Assembly: GCA_947650365.1 (NCBI GenBank)
Contig: CANTAL010000021.1
Coordinates: 1,426,001 to 1,490,000 of the forward strand
Length of the DNA stretch: 64,000 nucleotides
Direction: 5' to 3'
Source of the DNA: Chamaelirium japonicum
Taxonomy: Eukaryota > Streptophyta > Magnoliopsida > Liliales > Melanthiaceae
Shown: in pieces, positions 13,601 to 26,455 of the stretch
How positions within the stretch are numbered: position 1 is the first letter of the stretch
How the letters are laid out: each line of letters starts with the position of its first letter
Notes under the pieces: model-generated
Databases searched by the model: none
What the model saw: the letters and a program-made list of their open reading frames with translations, nothing else
What the model was told of the DNA's origin: nothing
Made by a program: the position numbers and the translations under genes

Positions 13601-15660
13601 GAAGAAGTCCTGCTTCAGTCCATTGGCCACGGGTATATATGCAAAGTAAGAAGAAATCTAAATTCCAAAACTCCACTTCTTAATAATATAATTTAATCTA
13701 TTCATTCTCTTCTATCTCCATTCTCTTCTCTCTTCTCCCGTGGATTAGGGTTTTCCATAGATTGCGTAGGCCCTAAGTAAGTTTACCCTATAAATAATAA
13801 AATAGAGAGAGAAACGAAGACAGAAGATAGAGAATAAGAGAGAAGAGAAAAGAGAGGTAAACGAACAAAGAAGAGAGAAGAAGTCCTACTCCAATCCATT
13901 GGCCATGGGTAATGGTGTGAAGTAAGAAAGAATCTAAATTCCAAAACTCTACTTCTTAATAATTTAATTAAGTCTCTCCGTTCTCTTCTCTCTTCTCTCA
14001 TATATTAGGGTTTCCTATAGATTTCTTAGGTCCTCAGTAAGCTTACCCTATAAATAATATACGACCCTTTTAGGTTGGGGCATATTTCACGGCTCTCTCT
14101 TTCTCCTATCTTATAATTTACCCTATAAATAATATATGACCCCTTTAGGGTGGCGCTCGTTTGACGGCTCTCTCTTTCTTCCATCTCATAACATGTTATC
14201 AGTACGAACATGTCAAGCCCAGCCGACCAGTCGTAAGAAAATAGAGAGAGAAACGAAGACAGAAATGGAGTTTTGGAATTTAGATTCTGTCTTACTTCAC
14301 ACCTATACCCGTGGCCAATCGACTAGAGCATGATTTCTTCTCTCTTCTCTCTTTATTTATCTCTCTGTTCTCTTCTTTCTTCTTCTCGCTCTTCTATAGA
14401 GTTTTGGAATTTAGATTCTATCTTACTTCATACCTATACCCGTGGCCAATAGACTAGAGCAGGACTTCTTCTCTCATATCTCTTTGTTTATCTTTCTGTT
14501 CTCTTCTCTCTTCTTCTCTCTCATCTGTCTTCGTTCCTCTCTTTATTTTCTTATGACTGATTACCTAGGCTCGACATGTTCATACTGATAATGTATTGTA
14601 AGATGAGAGAAAGAGAGAGCCATCAAATATGTCCCGCCCTAAAGAGATCGTATAAATATTAAGCAGTGGAGTTTTGGAATTTAGATTCCTTCTTACTTCA
14701 CACCTAAACCCATGGCCAATGGACTGGAATAGGACTTCTTTCCTCTTCTCACGTTGTTTATCTCTCCGTTCTCTTTTCTCTTCTTCTTTCTCTTTTGTCT
14801 TTATTTCTCTCTCCGTTTTCTTATGACTAATCGGCTGGGCTTGACATGTTCATGAAGCTAACGTGTTGTGAGATGGGAGAAATAAAGAGCCATCAAACAT
14901 GCCCTACCCTAAAGGGGTACTATTAATATTGAGAAGTGGAGTTTTGCAATTTATATTCCTTTTTACTTCACACCTATACCCATTGCCAATAGATTGGAGC
15001 ATGACTTCTTCTCTCTTCGTTTATCTCTTCATTCTTTTCTCTCTTCTTCTTTATTTTCTGTCTTTGTTTCTCTCTCCGTTTTTTTGTGACTGGTCGGTTG
15101 GGCTCGATATGTTCGTGATGATAATGTGTTGTGAGATGGGAGAAAGAGATAATCGTCAGACGTACCCCACCCTAAAGGGGTCATATATTATTTATAGGGA
15201 TAGCATACTTAGGGTCTAAGTAATCTATTAGAAATCCTAATCTATAGGAGAGATCCGATGGTGAACAGCCATCCGATCGAATGACTGGTCAGCCCTAATT
15301 AGTTATTAAATAATTAATTAGTTATTTTAATTCACACCTATACCCATAGCCAATGGACTAGAGCAGGACTTCTTCTCTCTTCTCTCTTCGTTTATCGCTC
15401 TGTTCTCTTCTCTCTTCTTCTCTCTCTCTTTTGTCTTCATTTCTTTCTTCGTTTTCTTACGACTGGTCGGCTGGGCTCGATATATTCGTGCTGATAACGT
15501 GTTGTGAAATAGGAGAAAGAGGGAGCCGTCAAACGTCCCCAACCCTAAAGGAGTCGTATATTATTTATAAGGTAAGCTTACTTAGTGCCCAATCAAACTA
15601 CGGAAAATACTAATCCAAGGGAGAGATCCGATGGTGGATAGCTATCCGATCGAAGGATCT
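10641..15660. repeat. LTR-derived repeat array, block 3
   Basis: Plus-oriented primer-site-like motifs lie near 10,755, 11,325, 11,590, 12,156, 12,420, 12,690, 13,355 and 14,185. Minus-oriented ones lie near 11,000, 14,570, 14,850, 15,105 and 15,475. From 11.3 to 14.2 kb the motifs are all plus and from 14.5 to 15.5 kb all minus, so orientation comes in runs. Promoter modules occur near 13,745-13,790 and 14,005-14,060 (plus) and 11,090-11,150, 13,115-13,165, 15,185-15,250 and 15,565-15,620 (minus). The site near 10,750 is the empty counterpart of the Ty1/copia insertion in copy B. Confidence 0.85.
12146..12171 (+). other. LTR-end and primer-site-like motif (reference copy)
   Basis: TCTCACAACA (12,146-12,155) is followed directly by CGTTATCAGCACGAAC (12,156-12,171). 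Together with the opposite unit boundary (TGTTACTATAA) this gives a TGTT...AACA pair of ends, as expected of an LTR, with the primer site just inside. From memory, the GTTATCAGCACGA word is common just inside the 5' LTR of plant Ty1/copia elements. I cannot verify that here, and I could not match it to a tRNA. Confidence 0.5.
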
Positions 15661-15990
15661 CATAACAGTTGTAATGTTTTATAATTAAATATTAATTAAA
15701 TATTTTTTTAAATTATTTAAATATTTTAAATAATTATTTAGTTATTTAATAATTTAAATAATTAAATAGTTATCAAATTTAATTATTAAATATATTAATA
15801 ATAATAAATAAATAAAATAATAAATTTAATTAAATAACTAGATAATTAAATAATTAAATTAATTAATTATTTTATTTAAAAATTAATTATTAAATTATTT
15901 AAATAATTAAATAATTAAATAAATAGTTAATTTAATTAAAAAAATTATAGTAATATTACTTTGATAATCATAATAATATTGAGATGATAC
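15661..15990 (-). repeat. AT-rich U3-like tract
   Basis: This A/T-only tract follows a minus-oriented promoter module and ends at the boundary motif (TTATAGTAATATTAC, then GATGATACTATTG). The copy-B counterpart is 61,276-61,600. No gene is seen. Confidence 0.65.
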
Positions 15991-16975
15991 TATTGACAAG
16001 TGGAGTTTTAAGGCATGTTTGACGGCTCTCTTTTTCTCCTATAACACAACACGTTATCAGCACGAACATATCGAGCCCAGCCGACCAGTCACAAAAAAAC
16101 GGAGAGAGAAACAAAGAGAGAAGACAAGAGAAGAGAACGAAGAGATAAATAAATAGAGAAGTGAGAAAAATTTATGCTCCAGTCTATTAGCTACGGGTAT
16201 AGGTGTGAAGTAAGAAGGAATCTAAATTTCAAACTCTACTTCTCAATAATACAATTAAATCTCTTCATTCTCTTATCTCTTCTTTCATTGATTAGGGTTT
16301 CCCATAGATATCTAAGGCCCTAAGTAAGCTTACCCTATAAATAATATATGACCCCTTTATGGTAGGGCACGTTTGATGGCTCTCCCTTTCTCCCATCTCA
16401 CAATATATTATCAGGACGAACATGTCGAGCCTAGCCGACTAGTCATAAGAAAACTAAGAGAGAAACAAAGACAGAAGAGTGGGAAGAGAATGGAGAGATA
16501 AACAAAGAGATAAGAGAGAAGAAGCCCTGCTCTAGTGCATTGACCATGGGTATAAGTATAAAGTAAGAAAGAATTTAAATTCTGGAACTCTACTTCTGTC
16601 TTCGTTTCTCTTTCTATTTTTTTGAGACTGGTCGGCTGGGCTCGATATGTTCGTGCTGATAACTTATTGTGAGATGGGAGAAAGAGAGAGCCGTCAAACG
16701 TGCCCCATCCTAAAGGGATCATATATTATTTATATGGTAAGCTTACTTAGGGCCTAAGCAATCTATGAGAAACCCTAATCCATGGGAGAATAGAAAAGAG
16801 AATGGATAGATTTAATTATATTATTGAGAAGTAGCATAGTGTCGTCAAACGTACCCCACCCAAAAGGGGTCGTATATTATTTATAGGTTAACCTTACTTA
16901 GGGCCTATGCAATCTATGGGAAACCCTAATCCATGGAAGAGATCCGACGATGGATAGCCATCCGATCGAATGATC
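15991..16975. repeat. LTR-derived repeat array, block 4
   Basis: Plus motifs lie near 16,045 and 16,400, with a minus motif near 16,640. The pair at 16,400/16,640 forms an inverted repeat across a CT/GA switch at about 16,588. Promoter modules lie near 16,290-16,350 (plus) and 16,735-16,790 and 16,880-16,935 (minus). The counterpart is 61,601-62,640. Confidence 0.8.
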
Positions 16976-17835
16976 TCATAACAGTTGTACTGTTTTAAAT
17001 TTTTTTAAAGAAAAATATAAATTATTTCTAAAGCAAAAAATTTGGCTGTGCCTCATCTTACTTCTTTACTTCTTATTATTTAATTAATTTAATTAGTTTG
17101 ATAAATTAAATAGTTATATAATTAAATAATTAAATAAATATTTAATTATCTATAAAATTAAATAATTAAAATATTTAAATAATTTATTTATTATTTAAAT
17201 ATAAAAAAAATAAATATTTACTTGATTATTTAAAAAAAAAGTTATTTAAAAAAATATTTTATTATTTATATATTCATATAATTAACTAATTATTTAAATA
17301 ATAAGTTAATAGTTATTAAATTATGATTTTATTTTATTAGTTAATTAAATAATTAATTTTTTTTACTTTAATTAATACTTTATAATTTAATAAAATAATT
17401 TTTTAAATATTTATTTAAATAATAATTAATTGACAATATTATTTATTTAACAATAAAATAATTTAATAATTAAATTATTTATTCCTTTAAGTAAATTATC
17501 GTTTTAATATATTTCTTAACTAAAAAAGTTTTTAAATATTTAAATTATTGACTAATAATTTAATTATTTAAAAATAAAATAATAATTATAGAAATAACTA
17601 ATAAAATGAATTAAAAAATTAGTTATATAATTAAATAATTATTTAATAATATAATAATAATAAATAAATAAAATAATAAATTTAATTAAATAACTAGATA
17701 ATTAAATAATTAATTATTTTACCAAAAACTTAATTAATAAATTATTTTAATTATTAAATTATTTAATAAGTAAATAAATAATTAATTTAATTAAAAAAAT
17801 TATAGTAACATTACTATGATAATTATAATAACTTT
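16976..17835 (-). repeat. AT-rich U3-like tract, near-complete LTR-like unit
   Basis: Together with the promoter module at 16,880-16,935 this forms the best candidate for a nearly full LTR-like unit (about 16,840-17,812, minus). It contains the R-like segment, the TATA and telo-box module, the conserved GATCCGACG...GTTGTA stretch, A/T-rich U3, and an end at ATTATAGTAACA (the reverse complement of TGTTACTATAAT). The copy-B counterpart is 62,641-63,515. No gene is seen. Confidence 0.65.
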
Positions 17836-19960
17836 GGGATGATACTATTGAGAAGTAGAGTTTTGAAATTTAAATTCCTTCTTACTTCACACCTATACCC
17901 GTGGCGAATATATTGGAGCAGGACTTCTTCTTTCTTCTCTCTTTGTTTATCTCACCGTTCTCTTCTCTCTTCTTCTCTCAATAGATTGCCAATGAATTTT
18001 TTGTAATTAAAATAATTTATATTTTTCTTTAAAAAATTTTAAAATAATACAACTGTTATGAGATTATTCGATTGGATAACAATGGACTAGAGCATAACTT
18101 TTTCTCTCTTCTATCTTTGTTTATATCTCTCTTCTCTTCTTTCTTCTTCTCTCTCTTCTGTCCTTGTTTCTCTCTTCGTTTTCTTGTGATTGGTTGGCTG
18201 GGCTCGATATATTCATACTGATAACGTGTTGTAAGATGAGAGAAAGAGAGAGTTGTCAAATGTGCCACATCTAAAGGGGTCGTATATTATTTATAGGGAA
18301 GCTTACTTAGGGCCTACACAATCTATGGAAAACCCTAATCCATGGGAAAAGAAAGAAGAGAACGAAGAGATTTAATTATCTTATTGGAAAGTAGAGTTTT
18401 GAAATTTAGATTCCTTCTTACTTCACACCTATACTCATGGCCAATAGACTGGAGCAGGACTTCTTCTCTCTTCTCTCATTGTTTATTTCTCTGTTCTTTT
18501 ATCTTTTTTTGTCTTCGTTTCTTTCTCCATTTTCTTATAACTGGTCGGCTGGGCTCGACATGTTCGTACAGATAAAGTGTTGTGAGATGAGAGAAAAAGA
18601 GAGCCGTCAAACATGCCCTACCCTAAAGGGGTCGTATAAATATTGACAAGTGGAGTTTTAGAATTTAGATTATTTCTTATATCATACCTATACCCGTGGC
18701 CAATGGACTGGAGCAGGATTGTTCCTCTCTTCTTTCTTCATTTATCTCTCTGTTATCTTCTCTTTTCTTCTCTCTTTTGTGGAGTTTTGGACTTTAGGTT
18801 CCTTCTTACTACACACCTATACCCATGTGAGAAGGGACTATTTAAGTAATTAATTCTCAGTTCTGTTCTCTCTCTTTTGTCTTCATTTCTCTCTCTATTT
18901 TCTTATGACTGGTTGGCTGGGCTAGATATGTTCGTGCTGATGATGTTTTATGAGATGGGAGAAAGAAAGAGTGATCAAACATGCCCTACCCTAATGGGGT
19001 CGTATTTTATTTATAGGGTAAGCTTACTTAGGGCCTAAGCAATCTATGGTAAACCTTAATCCATGGGAGAAGAGATAAAAGAATATAGAGATTTAATTAT
19101 ATTATTGAGAAGTGGAGTTTTAGAATTTAGATTTTTTCTTACTACACACCTATACCTATGGTGAATAGACTAGAGCAGGACTTCTTCTCTCTCTCCTATT
19201 CATTTATCTCTCTGTTTTCTTCTCTCTTCTTTTTTCTCGTCTGTTTTCGTTTCTCTCTCTGTTTTCTTATGATTGGTCGGTTGAGCTCGATATATTCATG
19301 CTGATAACGTATTGTGAGATGTGAGAAAGAGAGATCCATCAAATATGCGCCACCCTAATTAGATTTCTTCTTACTTCACACCTATACCCGTGGCCAATAG
19401 GTTGGAGTATGACTTCTTCTATCTTCTCTCTTTGTTTATCTCCGCATTCTCTTATCTCTTCTATCTTCCTTTCTCTCTCTGTTTTCTTATGACTGGTCGG
19501 CTGGGCTCGACATATTCATGCTGATAATGTATTGTGTGATGGAGAAAAAGAGAGCTGTCAAACGTGCCCTACCCTAAAGGGGTCATATAAATATTGAGAA
19601 GTTGAGTTTTGGAATTTAGATTCTTTCTTACTTTATACTTATATCTATAGTGAATGGACTGGAGCATGACTTCTTCTCTCATTTCTCTTCATTTATCTTT
19701 TCATTCTCTTCTTTCATCTACTCTCTTTTCTGTCTTCGTTTCTCTCTCCATTTTCTTATGACCAGTCAGCTGGGCTCGATATGTTTGTGCTGATAACGTG
19801 TTGTGAGATGGGAGAAAGAAAGAGCCATCAAACATGCTCCACCAAAAAGGGTCATATATTATTTATAGGGTAAGCTTACATAGGGCCTAAGTAAGCAATG
19901 GGAAACCCGAATCCAAGGGAGAGATCCAATGGTGGACAGCCATCCGATCGAACGATCTCA
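17836..19960 (-). repeat. LTR-derived repeat array, block 5 (all minus)
   Basis: Every primer-site-like motif here is minus-oriented (near 18,200, 18,560, 18,930, 19,290, 19,510 and 19,775). Spacings of about 220-370 bp give a local head-to-tail array. Short-monomer junctions (ATAAATATTGAGAAGT) lie near 18,630 and 19,580. Promoter modules lie near 18,290-18,345, 19,010-19,070 and 19,860-19,915. No gene is seen. Confidence 0.85.
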
Positions 19961-20425
19961 TAACAGTTATAATATTTTAAAATTTTTAAAGAAAAATATA
20001 AATTAGTTTTAAAGCAAAACATTCAGGTATGCCTCATCTTCCTTCTTTACTTCCTATTATTTAATTAATTTAATTAATTTAATAAATTAAATAGTTAAAT
20101 AAATAAATAAATATTTAATTATCTATATAACTAAATATTTAAATTATTTAAATAATATATTTAATATTTAAATATTAAAATAAATAAATATTAATTTGAT
20201 TATTTAAAAAAATTAGGTTATTTAAAAAAATATTTTATTATTTATATATTCAATAAATTAATTTAATATTTAAATAATAAGTAAATAGTTATTGAATTAT
20301 TATTTTATTTTATTACTTAATTAAATAATAAATTTTTTTATTTATTTCAATTAATATTTTATAATTTAATAAAAAAAGTTTAATTAATTAATTACATAAT
20401 AAATTTATTAAAATTATTAATTTTT
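19961..20425 (-). repeat. AT-rich U3-like tract
   Basis: A/T-rich sequence downstream of the minus-oriented module at 19,860-19,915. It keeps the conserved start (GTATGCCTCATCTTCC near 20,026) and then breaks off into CT-rich repeat at about 20,425 without the usual boundary motif, so the unit is truncated. Confidence 0.6.
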
Positions 20426-20577
20426 TAACTATATCTTCTTCTCTCTCTTCTGTCTTTGTTTCTCTCTCCGTTTTCTTGTGACTGGTCGGTTGGGCTCAAC
20501 ATGTTCGTGCTGATAATGCGTTGTAAGATGAAAGAAAAAGAGAGTTGTTAAACGTGCCCCACCCAAAAGGGGTCGTA

Positions 20578-20632
20578 TATTATTTATAGGGTAAGCTTAC
20601 TTAGGGCCTAAGCAATCTATGGGAAACCCTAA
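20578..20632 (-). promoter_or_regulatory. Promoter-like module (telo-box + TATA)
   Basis: Read on the plus strand: TATTTATA at 20,581-20,588, the perfect palindrome GTAAGCTTAC at 20,591-20,600, CTTAGGGCCTAAG at 20,600-20,612 and AAACCCTAA at 20,624-20,632. All elements are intact. Function is inferred from layout. Confidence 0.55.
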
Positions 20633-23575
20633 TCCATGGAAGAGATCCAACGGTGGATAACTATCCGATCGAACGTGCCCCACCCTAAAGGGGTCGTATT
20701 ATTTATTTATTTAAATAATTATTAAATCAACTCTCTTAACTAGTAAGGTTACCTTATAAATATTTAATTATATATAATTGATTATTGCCATAGTTATAGG
20801 TGTGAAGTAAGAAGGAATCTAAATTCCAAAACTTCACTTCTCAATAGTATCATCTCAACGTTATTATGATTATCATAGTAATATTACTATAATTTTTTTA
20901 ATTAAATTAATTATATATTTAATTATTAGATAATTTAAATAATTTAATAATTTAACTTACTAATTAACGTGTTGTGAGATGTGAGAAAGAGAGAGTCGTC
21001 AAACCTGCTCCACCCTAAAAGGGTCATATAATATTATTAAATTTCTCTGTTTTCTTCTCTTTTCTCCTATGGATTAAGGTTTCCCATAAATTGCTTAGGT
21101 CCTAAGTAAGCTTACCCTATAAATAATATACGACCCCTTTAGGGTGGGGCACGTTTATGGCTCTCTCTTTCTCCCATCTTACAACACATTATCAGCACGA
21201 ACATATCGAGCCCAACCGACTAGTCACAAAAAAACAGAGAGAGAAACAAAGACAGAAGAGGAGTTTTGGAATTTAGATTCCTTCTTACTTCACACCTATA
21301 CCCAGGGTCAATGGACTGGAGCAGGACTTCTTCTTTCTTCTCTCTTTATTTATCTCTCTGTTTTTTTTTCTTCTTTCTTATTCCTCTGAAGAGAGAAGAG
21401 AAAAGAAGTCCTTCTTCAATCCATTCACCATGGGTAAAGGTGTAAAGTAAGAAGGAATCTAAATTCTAAAACTCTATAGAAGAGAAAGAAGAAGAGAGAA
21501 GAGAACGAAGAGATAAACAAAGACAGAAGAGAAAGATAAGATTGGTCAGATGGGCTCGATAGTAAGAAGTGGCACACCCGAATTGCTTAGGCCCTAAATT
21601 CAAATATTAAGAGATACACCGTCGGATCTCTCCTATAGATTAGGGTTTTCTATAGATTACTTAGTCCCTAAGTAATCTTATTCTATAAATAATATATAAC
21701 CCCTTTAGGGTGGGGCATGTTTAACGGCTCTCTCTTTCTCTTATCTCATAACATGTTATTAGTACGAACATGTCGAGCCTAGCGACCAGTCGCAAGAAAA
21801 CGGAGAGAGAAACAAAGACATAAGAGAGAGAAGAAGAGAAAAAAGAATGAAGAGATAAACGAAGAAAGAAGAGAGAAGAAGTCCTATTCTAGTCCATTGG
21901 CCCTGGGTATATATATGAAGTAAGAAGGAATCTAAATTCCAAAACTCCACTTCTCAATAATATAATTAAATCTCTCTGTTCTCTTCTATCTTCTCCCATG
22001 TATTAGGGTTTACCATAGATTGCTTAGGCACTAAGTAAGCTTACCCTATAAATAATATACGACCCCTTTAGAGTAGGGCATATTTGATGGCTCTAACTTT
22101 CTCCCATCTCACAATACATTATCAGCACGAACATGTCTAGCCCAACCGACCAGTCATAAGAAAACGGAGAGAGACACGAAAATAGAAGATGAGAGAAGAG
22201 AACGGAGAGATAAACGAAAAGAGAAGAGAGAGTAAGTAATGCTCCAGTCCATTCGCTATGGGTATAGGTATGAAGTAAGAAGGAATCTAAATTTCAAAAC
22301 TCCACTTCTCAATAGTATCTTCTCAACGTTATTATGATTATCATAGTAATGTTACTATAGTTTTTTTAATTAAATTAATTGCTTGATTAAAACGAAGAGA
22401 GAAGAGATACTATGATAATCGTAATAACGTTGAGATGATACTATTGAGAAAACTTCACTTCTCAATAATATAATTAAATCTCTCTGTTCTTTTCTATCTT
22501 CTCCCATGGATTATGTTTTCCCATAGATTACTTAGGCCCTAAGTAAGATTACCTTATAAATAATATATGACCCCTTTAGGGTGGGACATGTTTGACAGCT
22601 CTCTCTCTTTCGCTCATCTCATAATATATTTTTAGCACGAACATGTCGAGCCCAGCTGACCCATCACAAGAAAATGGATAAAAAAACAAAGACAGAAATG
22701 GAGTTTTGGAATTTAGATTCCTTCTTACTTCACACCTATACCCATTGCCAATTGACAAGAGCAGGAGTTCTTCTCTCTTCTCAAAAGGGGTCCTATATTA
22801 TTTATTGAGAAGTTGAGTTTTAGAGTTTAGACTCCTTCTTACTTCATACTACTTCACACCTATACCCGTGGCTAATGGACTGGAGTAGGGCTTCGTCTCT
22901 CTTTATTTCTCTCTCCGTTTTCTTGTGACTGGTCAGCTGGGCTCGATATGTTCGTACTGATAACGTATTGTGAGATTGGAGAAAGAGAGATCCGTCAAAC
23001 ATGCCCTACCCTAATTAGATTCCTTCTTACTTCACACCTATATCTGTGACCAATCGACTAGAGTAGGACTTCTTCTCTCTCCTCTCTTTATTTATCTCTC
23101 TGTTCTCTTCTCTCTCTTCTGAGGAGTTTTGGAATTTAGATTCTTTCTTACTTCACACCTATACTCGTGGCTAATGAACAGGAGTAGGACTTCTTCTCTC
23201 TTCTCTCTTTATTTATCTCTCAGTTCTCTTATCTCTTCTTCTTGCTCTTTTGTCTTCATTTCTCTCTTTATTTTCTTGCGACTGGTCGGCTGGGCTCGAC
23301 ATGCTCATGCTGATAACGTGTTATGATATAGGAGAAAGAAAGAGCCGTCAAACATGCCCCACTCTAAAACGATAATATATTATTTATAGGGTAAGCTTAC
23401 ATAGGACTTAAGCAATCTATAGGAAACCCTAATCCATGGGAGAGATCCGACGGTGGACAGTCATCCTTCTTACTTCACATCTATACCATGGTGAATAGAC
23501 TGGAGCAGGACGTCTTCTCTCTTCTTCTCTCTCTAATTATCGGATCACTATCCACCGTCGGATCTCTCCCATTGA

Positions 23576-23628
23576 TTAGGGTTTCCCATAGATTGCTTAG
23601 GCCCTAAGTAAGCTTACCCTATAAATAA
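23576..23628 (+). promoter_or_regulatory. Promoter-like module (telo-box + TATA)
   Basis: The reverse telo-box TTAGGGTTT lies at 23,576-23,584, followed by both palindromes and TATAAATA at 23,620-23,627. Just after the TATA box the unit is cut and joined to unrelated array sequence, so the R-like part is missing here. Confidence 0.5.
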
Positions 23629-23640
23629 TTAGGACTGACC

Positions 23641-24355
23641 AGACATCTCTATGTTATTATGATTATCATAGTAATGTTACTATAATTTTTTTAATTAAGT
23701 TAATCATTTATTTAATTATTAAATATTTAAAATAATTTAATAATTTAAATAATTAAGTTTTTAGTAAAATAATTAATTTACTTAATTATTGAATTATCTA
23801 GTTATTTAATTAAATTTATTATTTTATTTATTTATTATTATTATATTATTAAATAATTCAATTGGGTAACTATTTAATTATTTAAATTATTAAATAAAGA
23901 AATAATTATTTAATTATATAATTAATTTATTAATTTATTTTATTAATTATTATTTATTTTTAATTAAAAAATTTTTTAGTGAAGAAATATGTTAAATAGA
24001 TTATTTACTTAAACAAATAAATAATTTATTTAAAAAAATATTTTTTTATAATCATAATAACATTGAGATGATTTAAATAACTAATTAAAGAAATAATGAT
24101 TATTATAGTAATATTACTATAATTTAAAAAAGTTAAACTATGATAATTTAATAAATAGGGTTTCCATAATATTTCTTCGTATATTAGTTAAATTAATCAT
24201 CTATTCAATATTAAAAAAATTATTTATTTTACTAAATACTTAATAATTAAATTATTTAAATTATTTAAATTATTAAATTATTTAAATTATTAAATAATTT
24301 AATTAAAAAAATTATAGTAACATTACTATGATAATCATAATAACGTTGAGATTAT
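23641..24355 (+). repeat. AT-rich U3-like tract
   Basis: The tract begins at a plus-oriented boundary (TAGTAATGTTACTATAAT near 23,670) and continues as A/T-rich sequence. It is rearranged, with an internal minus-type piece near 24,050 and a second boundary near 24,320. No gene is seen in this stretch. Confidence 0.6.
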
Positions 24356-26285
24356 TCTTTTTTAATTAAATTATAAATGAAGAGAGAATAGAGGAGAAGT
24401 CCTGCTCTAGTCTATAAATAAAATAAATAAGCAATCTTCTATCTCACAACGCGTTTCAGCACGAACATGTCGAGCCTAACCGACCAGTCACAAGAAAACG
24501 GAGAGAGAAATGAAGACATAAGAGATAGAAGAAGACAGAAAAGAACGAAGAGATAAACGAAGAGAGAAGAACTTTTGCTCCAGTCCATTGGCCACGGGTA
24601 TATGTGTGAAGTAAGAAGGAATCTAAATTCCAAAACTCTACTTCTCAATAGTATCATCTCAACATTATTATTATTATCATATAAATTCTCTTCTCTTTTT
24701 GTTTTAATTTAACGATTAACTTAATTAAAAAAATTATAGTAGCATTATTATGATATATGATTATTTAACTAATTCTAACGTTGAGGTGAATGAAGAGAAG
24801 TAAAAGAAAAAAGACCTATATTTAATTGATTGCAGGTAGAAGAGATATAAATATAGATTAGGTATGAATATTATTTATAAAAGAGATTTAAATTCTGATT
24901 AATTGATTGCAGGACTTCTTCTCTATTCCCTCTTCTCTCTTCTCTCTTCTTTCTTCAATATGTTCGTACTGATGACGTGTTGTAAGATAATTTAATATTT
25001 AATAATTCTCTCTGTGTTTATCTCTCTGTTCTCTTCTCGCTTTCTCCCACCTCACAAAATGTTATTAGCACGAACATGTCGAGCCCAACCGACTAGTCAT
25101 AAGAAAACAAAGAGAGAAACAAAGACATAAGAGAGAGAAGAAGAGAGAAGAAAACGGAGAGATAAACGAAGAAAGAAAAGAGAGAAGAAGATATAAGAGA
25201 ATGGAGAGATAAACAAAGATAGAAGAGAGAAGAAGTCCTGCTCCAGTCTATTCGCCACGGGTATAAGTGTGAAGTAAGAAGAATGGCTGTCCATCGTCGA
25301 ATCTCTCTCATGGATTAGGATTTTCCATAGATTGCTTAGGCCTATCCGATAAATAATATATGACCCCTGTAGAGTGGGGCATGTTTGACGGCTCTCTCTT
25401 TTTCTAATCTCACAATACGTTATCAGCACGAACATATTGAGGTGAGTCAACCAATCAAAAGAAAAAGAGAAACAAAGACAGAAGTAGAGTTTTAGAATTT
25501 ATATTCTTTTTTACTTCACACCTAAATCTGTGGTGAATGGACTCAAACAGGACTTCTTCTCTCTTCTATCTTTGTTTATCTCTCTGTTCTTCTCTCTTAT
25601 TCTCTCTCTTCTATCTTCGTTTCTCTTTCTATTTCCTTGTGACTAGTCGGCTGGGCTCGATATGTTCGCGCTGATAATGTATTATAAGAAGAGAGAAGAA
25701 AAGAGAAGAGAGAAGTAAGAAGAAATCTAAATTCCAAAACTCCACTTCTTAGTATTTATTTGACCCTTTTATGGTAGCATATGTTTGACGACACTTTCTT
25801 TCTCACATCTCACAACACGTTATCAGCACGAACAAATCGAGCCCAACCGATTAGTCATAAGAAAATAGAGAAAGAAATGAAGACAAAAGTAGAGTTTTGG
25901 AATTTAGATTCCTTCTTTTTTTACACCTATACTTCACACGGATATAGATATAAAGTAAGAAGGAATCTAAATTCCAAAACTCCACAGAAGAGAAAGAAGA
26001 AGAAAGAAGAGAGAACGGAGAGAGAAACGAAGACAGAAGAGAGAAAAAAAAAGAGAAGAGAACAGAACAGAGAGATAAATGAAGATAGAAGAGAGAAGAA
26101 CTCCTATTTTATTCCATTGACCACGGGTATAGGTGTAAAGTAAGAAGGAATCTAAATTCCAAAAGTTCACTTCTATCTTCGATTCTCTCTCCGTTTTCTT
26201 TCGACTAGTCAGCTGGGCTCGAAATGTTCGTGCTGATAACGTATTGTGAGATGGAAGAAAGAGAGAAAAGAACGGAGACATAAAT
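24356..26285. repeat. LTR-derived repeat array, block 7
   Basis: Plus motifs lie near 24,450, 25,060, 25,420 and 25,820. Minus motifs lie near 24,955 (partial), 25,655 and 26,220. The stretch 24,730-25,000 is more degenerate and holds a small repeated ATTGATTGCAGG word near 24,827 and 24,901. No gene is seen. Confidence 0.8.
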
Positions 26286-26455
26286 GTGATGAGCTTAAAT
26301 TAAATGAAATTTATTAAACACGTTATTAATAATTTAATTTAATAAATAATATAAGAGATATTTAAATAATTTGAATTTATTTAAAAATTTAATTAACTAG
26401 TTATTTAATTATTTTTTTAGTATTAACAATATATAATAAACTAACTAAATAAATA
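26286..26455. repeat. AT-rich tract
   Basis: A short A/T-rich stretch between repeat blocks. It lacks the usual promoter or boundary motif at its left edge. Nothing else is recognisable. Confidence 0.5.

Larger units (their letters stand above)
3634..18312 (+). repeat. Large direct duplication, copy A
   Basis: From about 3,634 onward this sequence matches the sequence from 30,071 in order and orientation. The correspondences are 4,201 with 30,600, 5,790 with 34,740, 6,140 with 41,965, 10,760 with 56,250 and 18,312 with 64,000. Copy A lacks the three transposon insertions found in copy B, so it serves as the empty-site reference for each. It has its own lesions, for example a deletion of about 125 bp near 13,793 relative to about 59,310-59,420. 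The match may continue past 18,312, but copy B runs off the window. I estimate divergence of several percent by eye, about 7-8 percent in the stretch I compared. Confidence 0.85.
20426..23640. repeat. LTR-derived repeat array, block 6
   Basis: A minus motif lies near 20,500 with a partial one near 20,970. Plus motifs lie near 21,185, 21,750, 22,120 and 22,625, and minus motifs near 22,945 and 23,300. Promoter modules lie near 20,578-20,632 and 23,380-23,440 (minus) and 21,070-21,130, 21,640-21,700, 22,000-22,060, 22,510-22,570 and 23,576-23,628 (plus). The spacing of the plus modules (about 360-570 bp) shows a tandem of longer units. No gene is seen. Confidence 0.85.
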
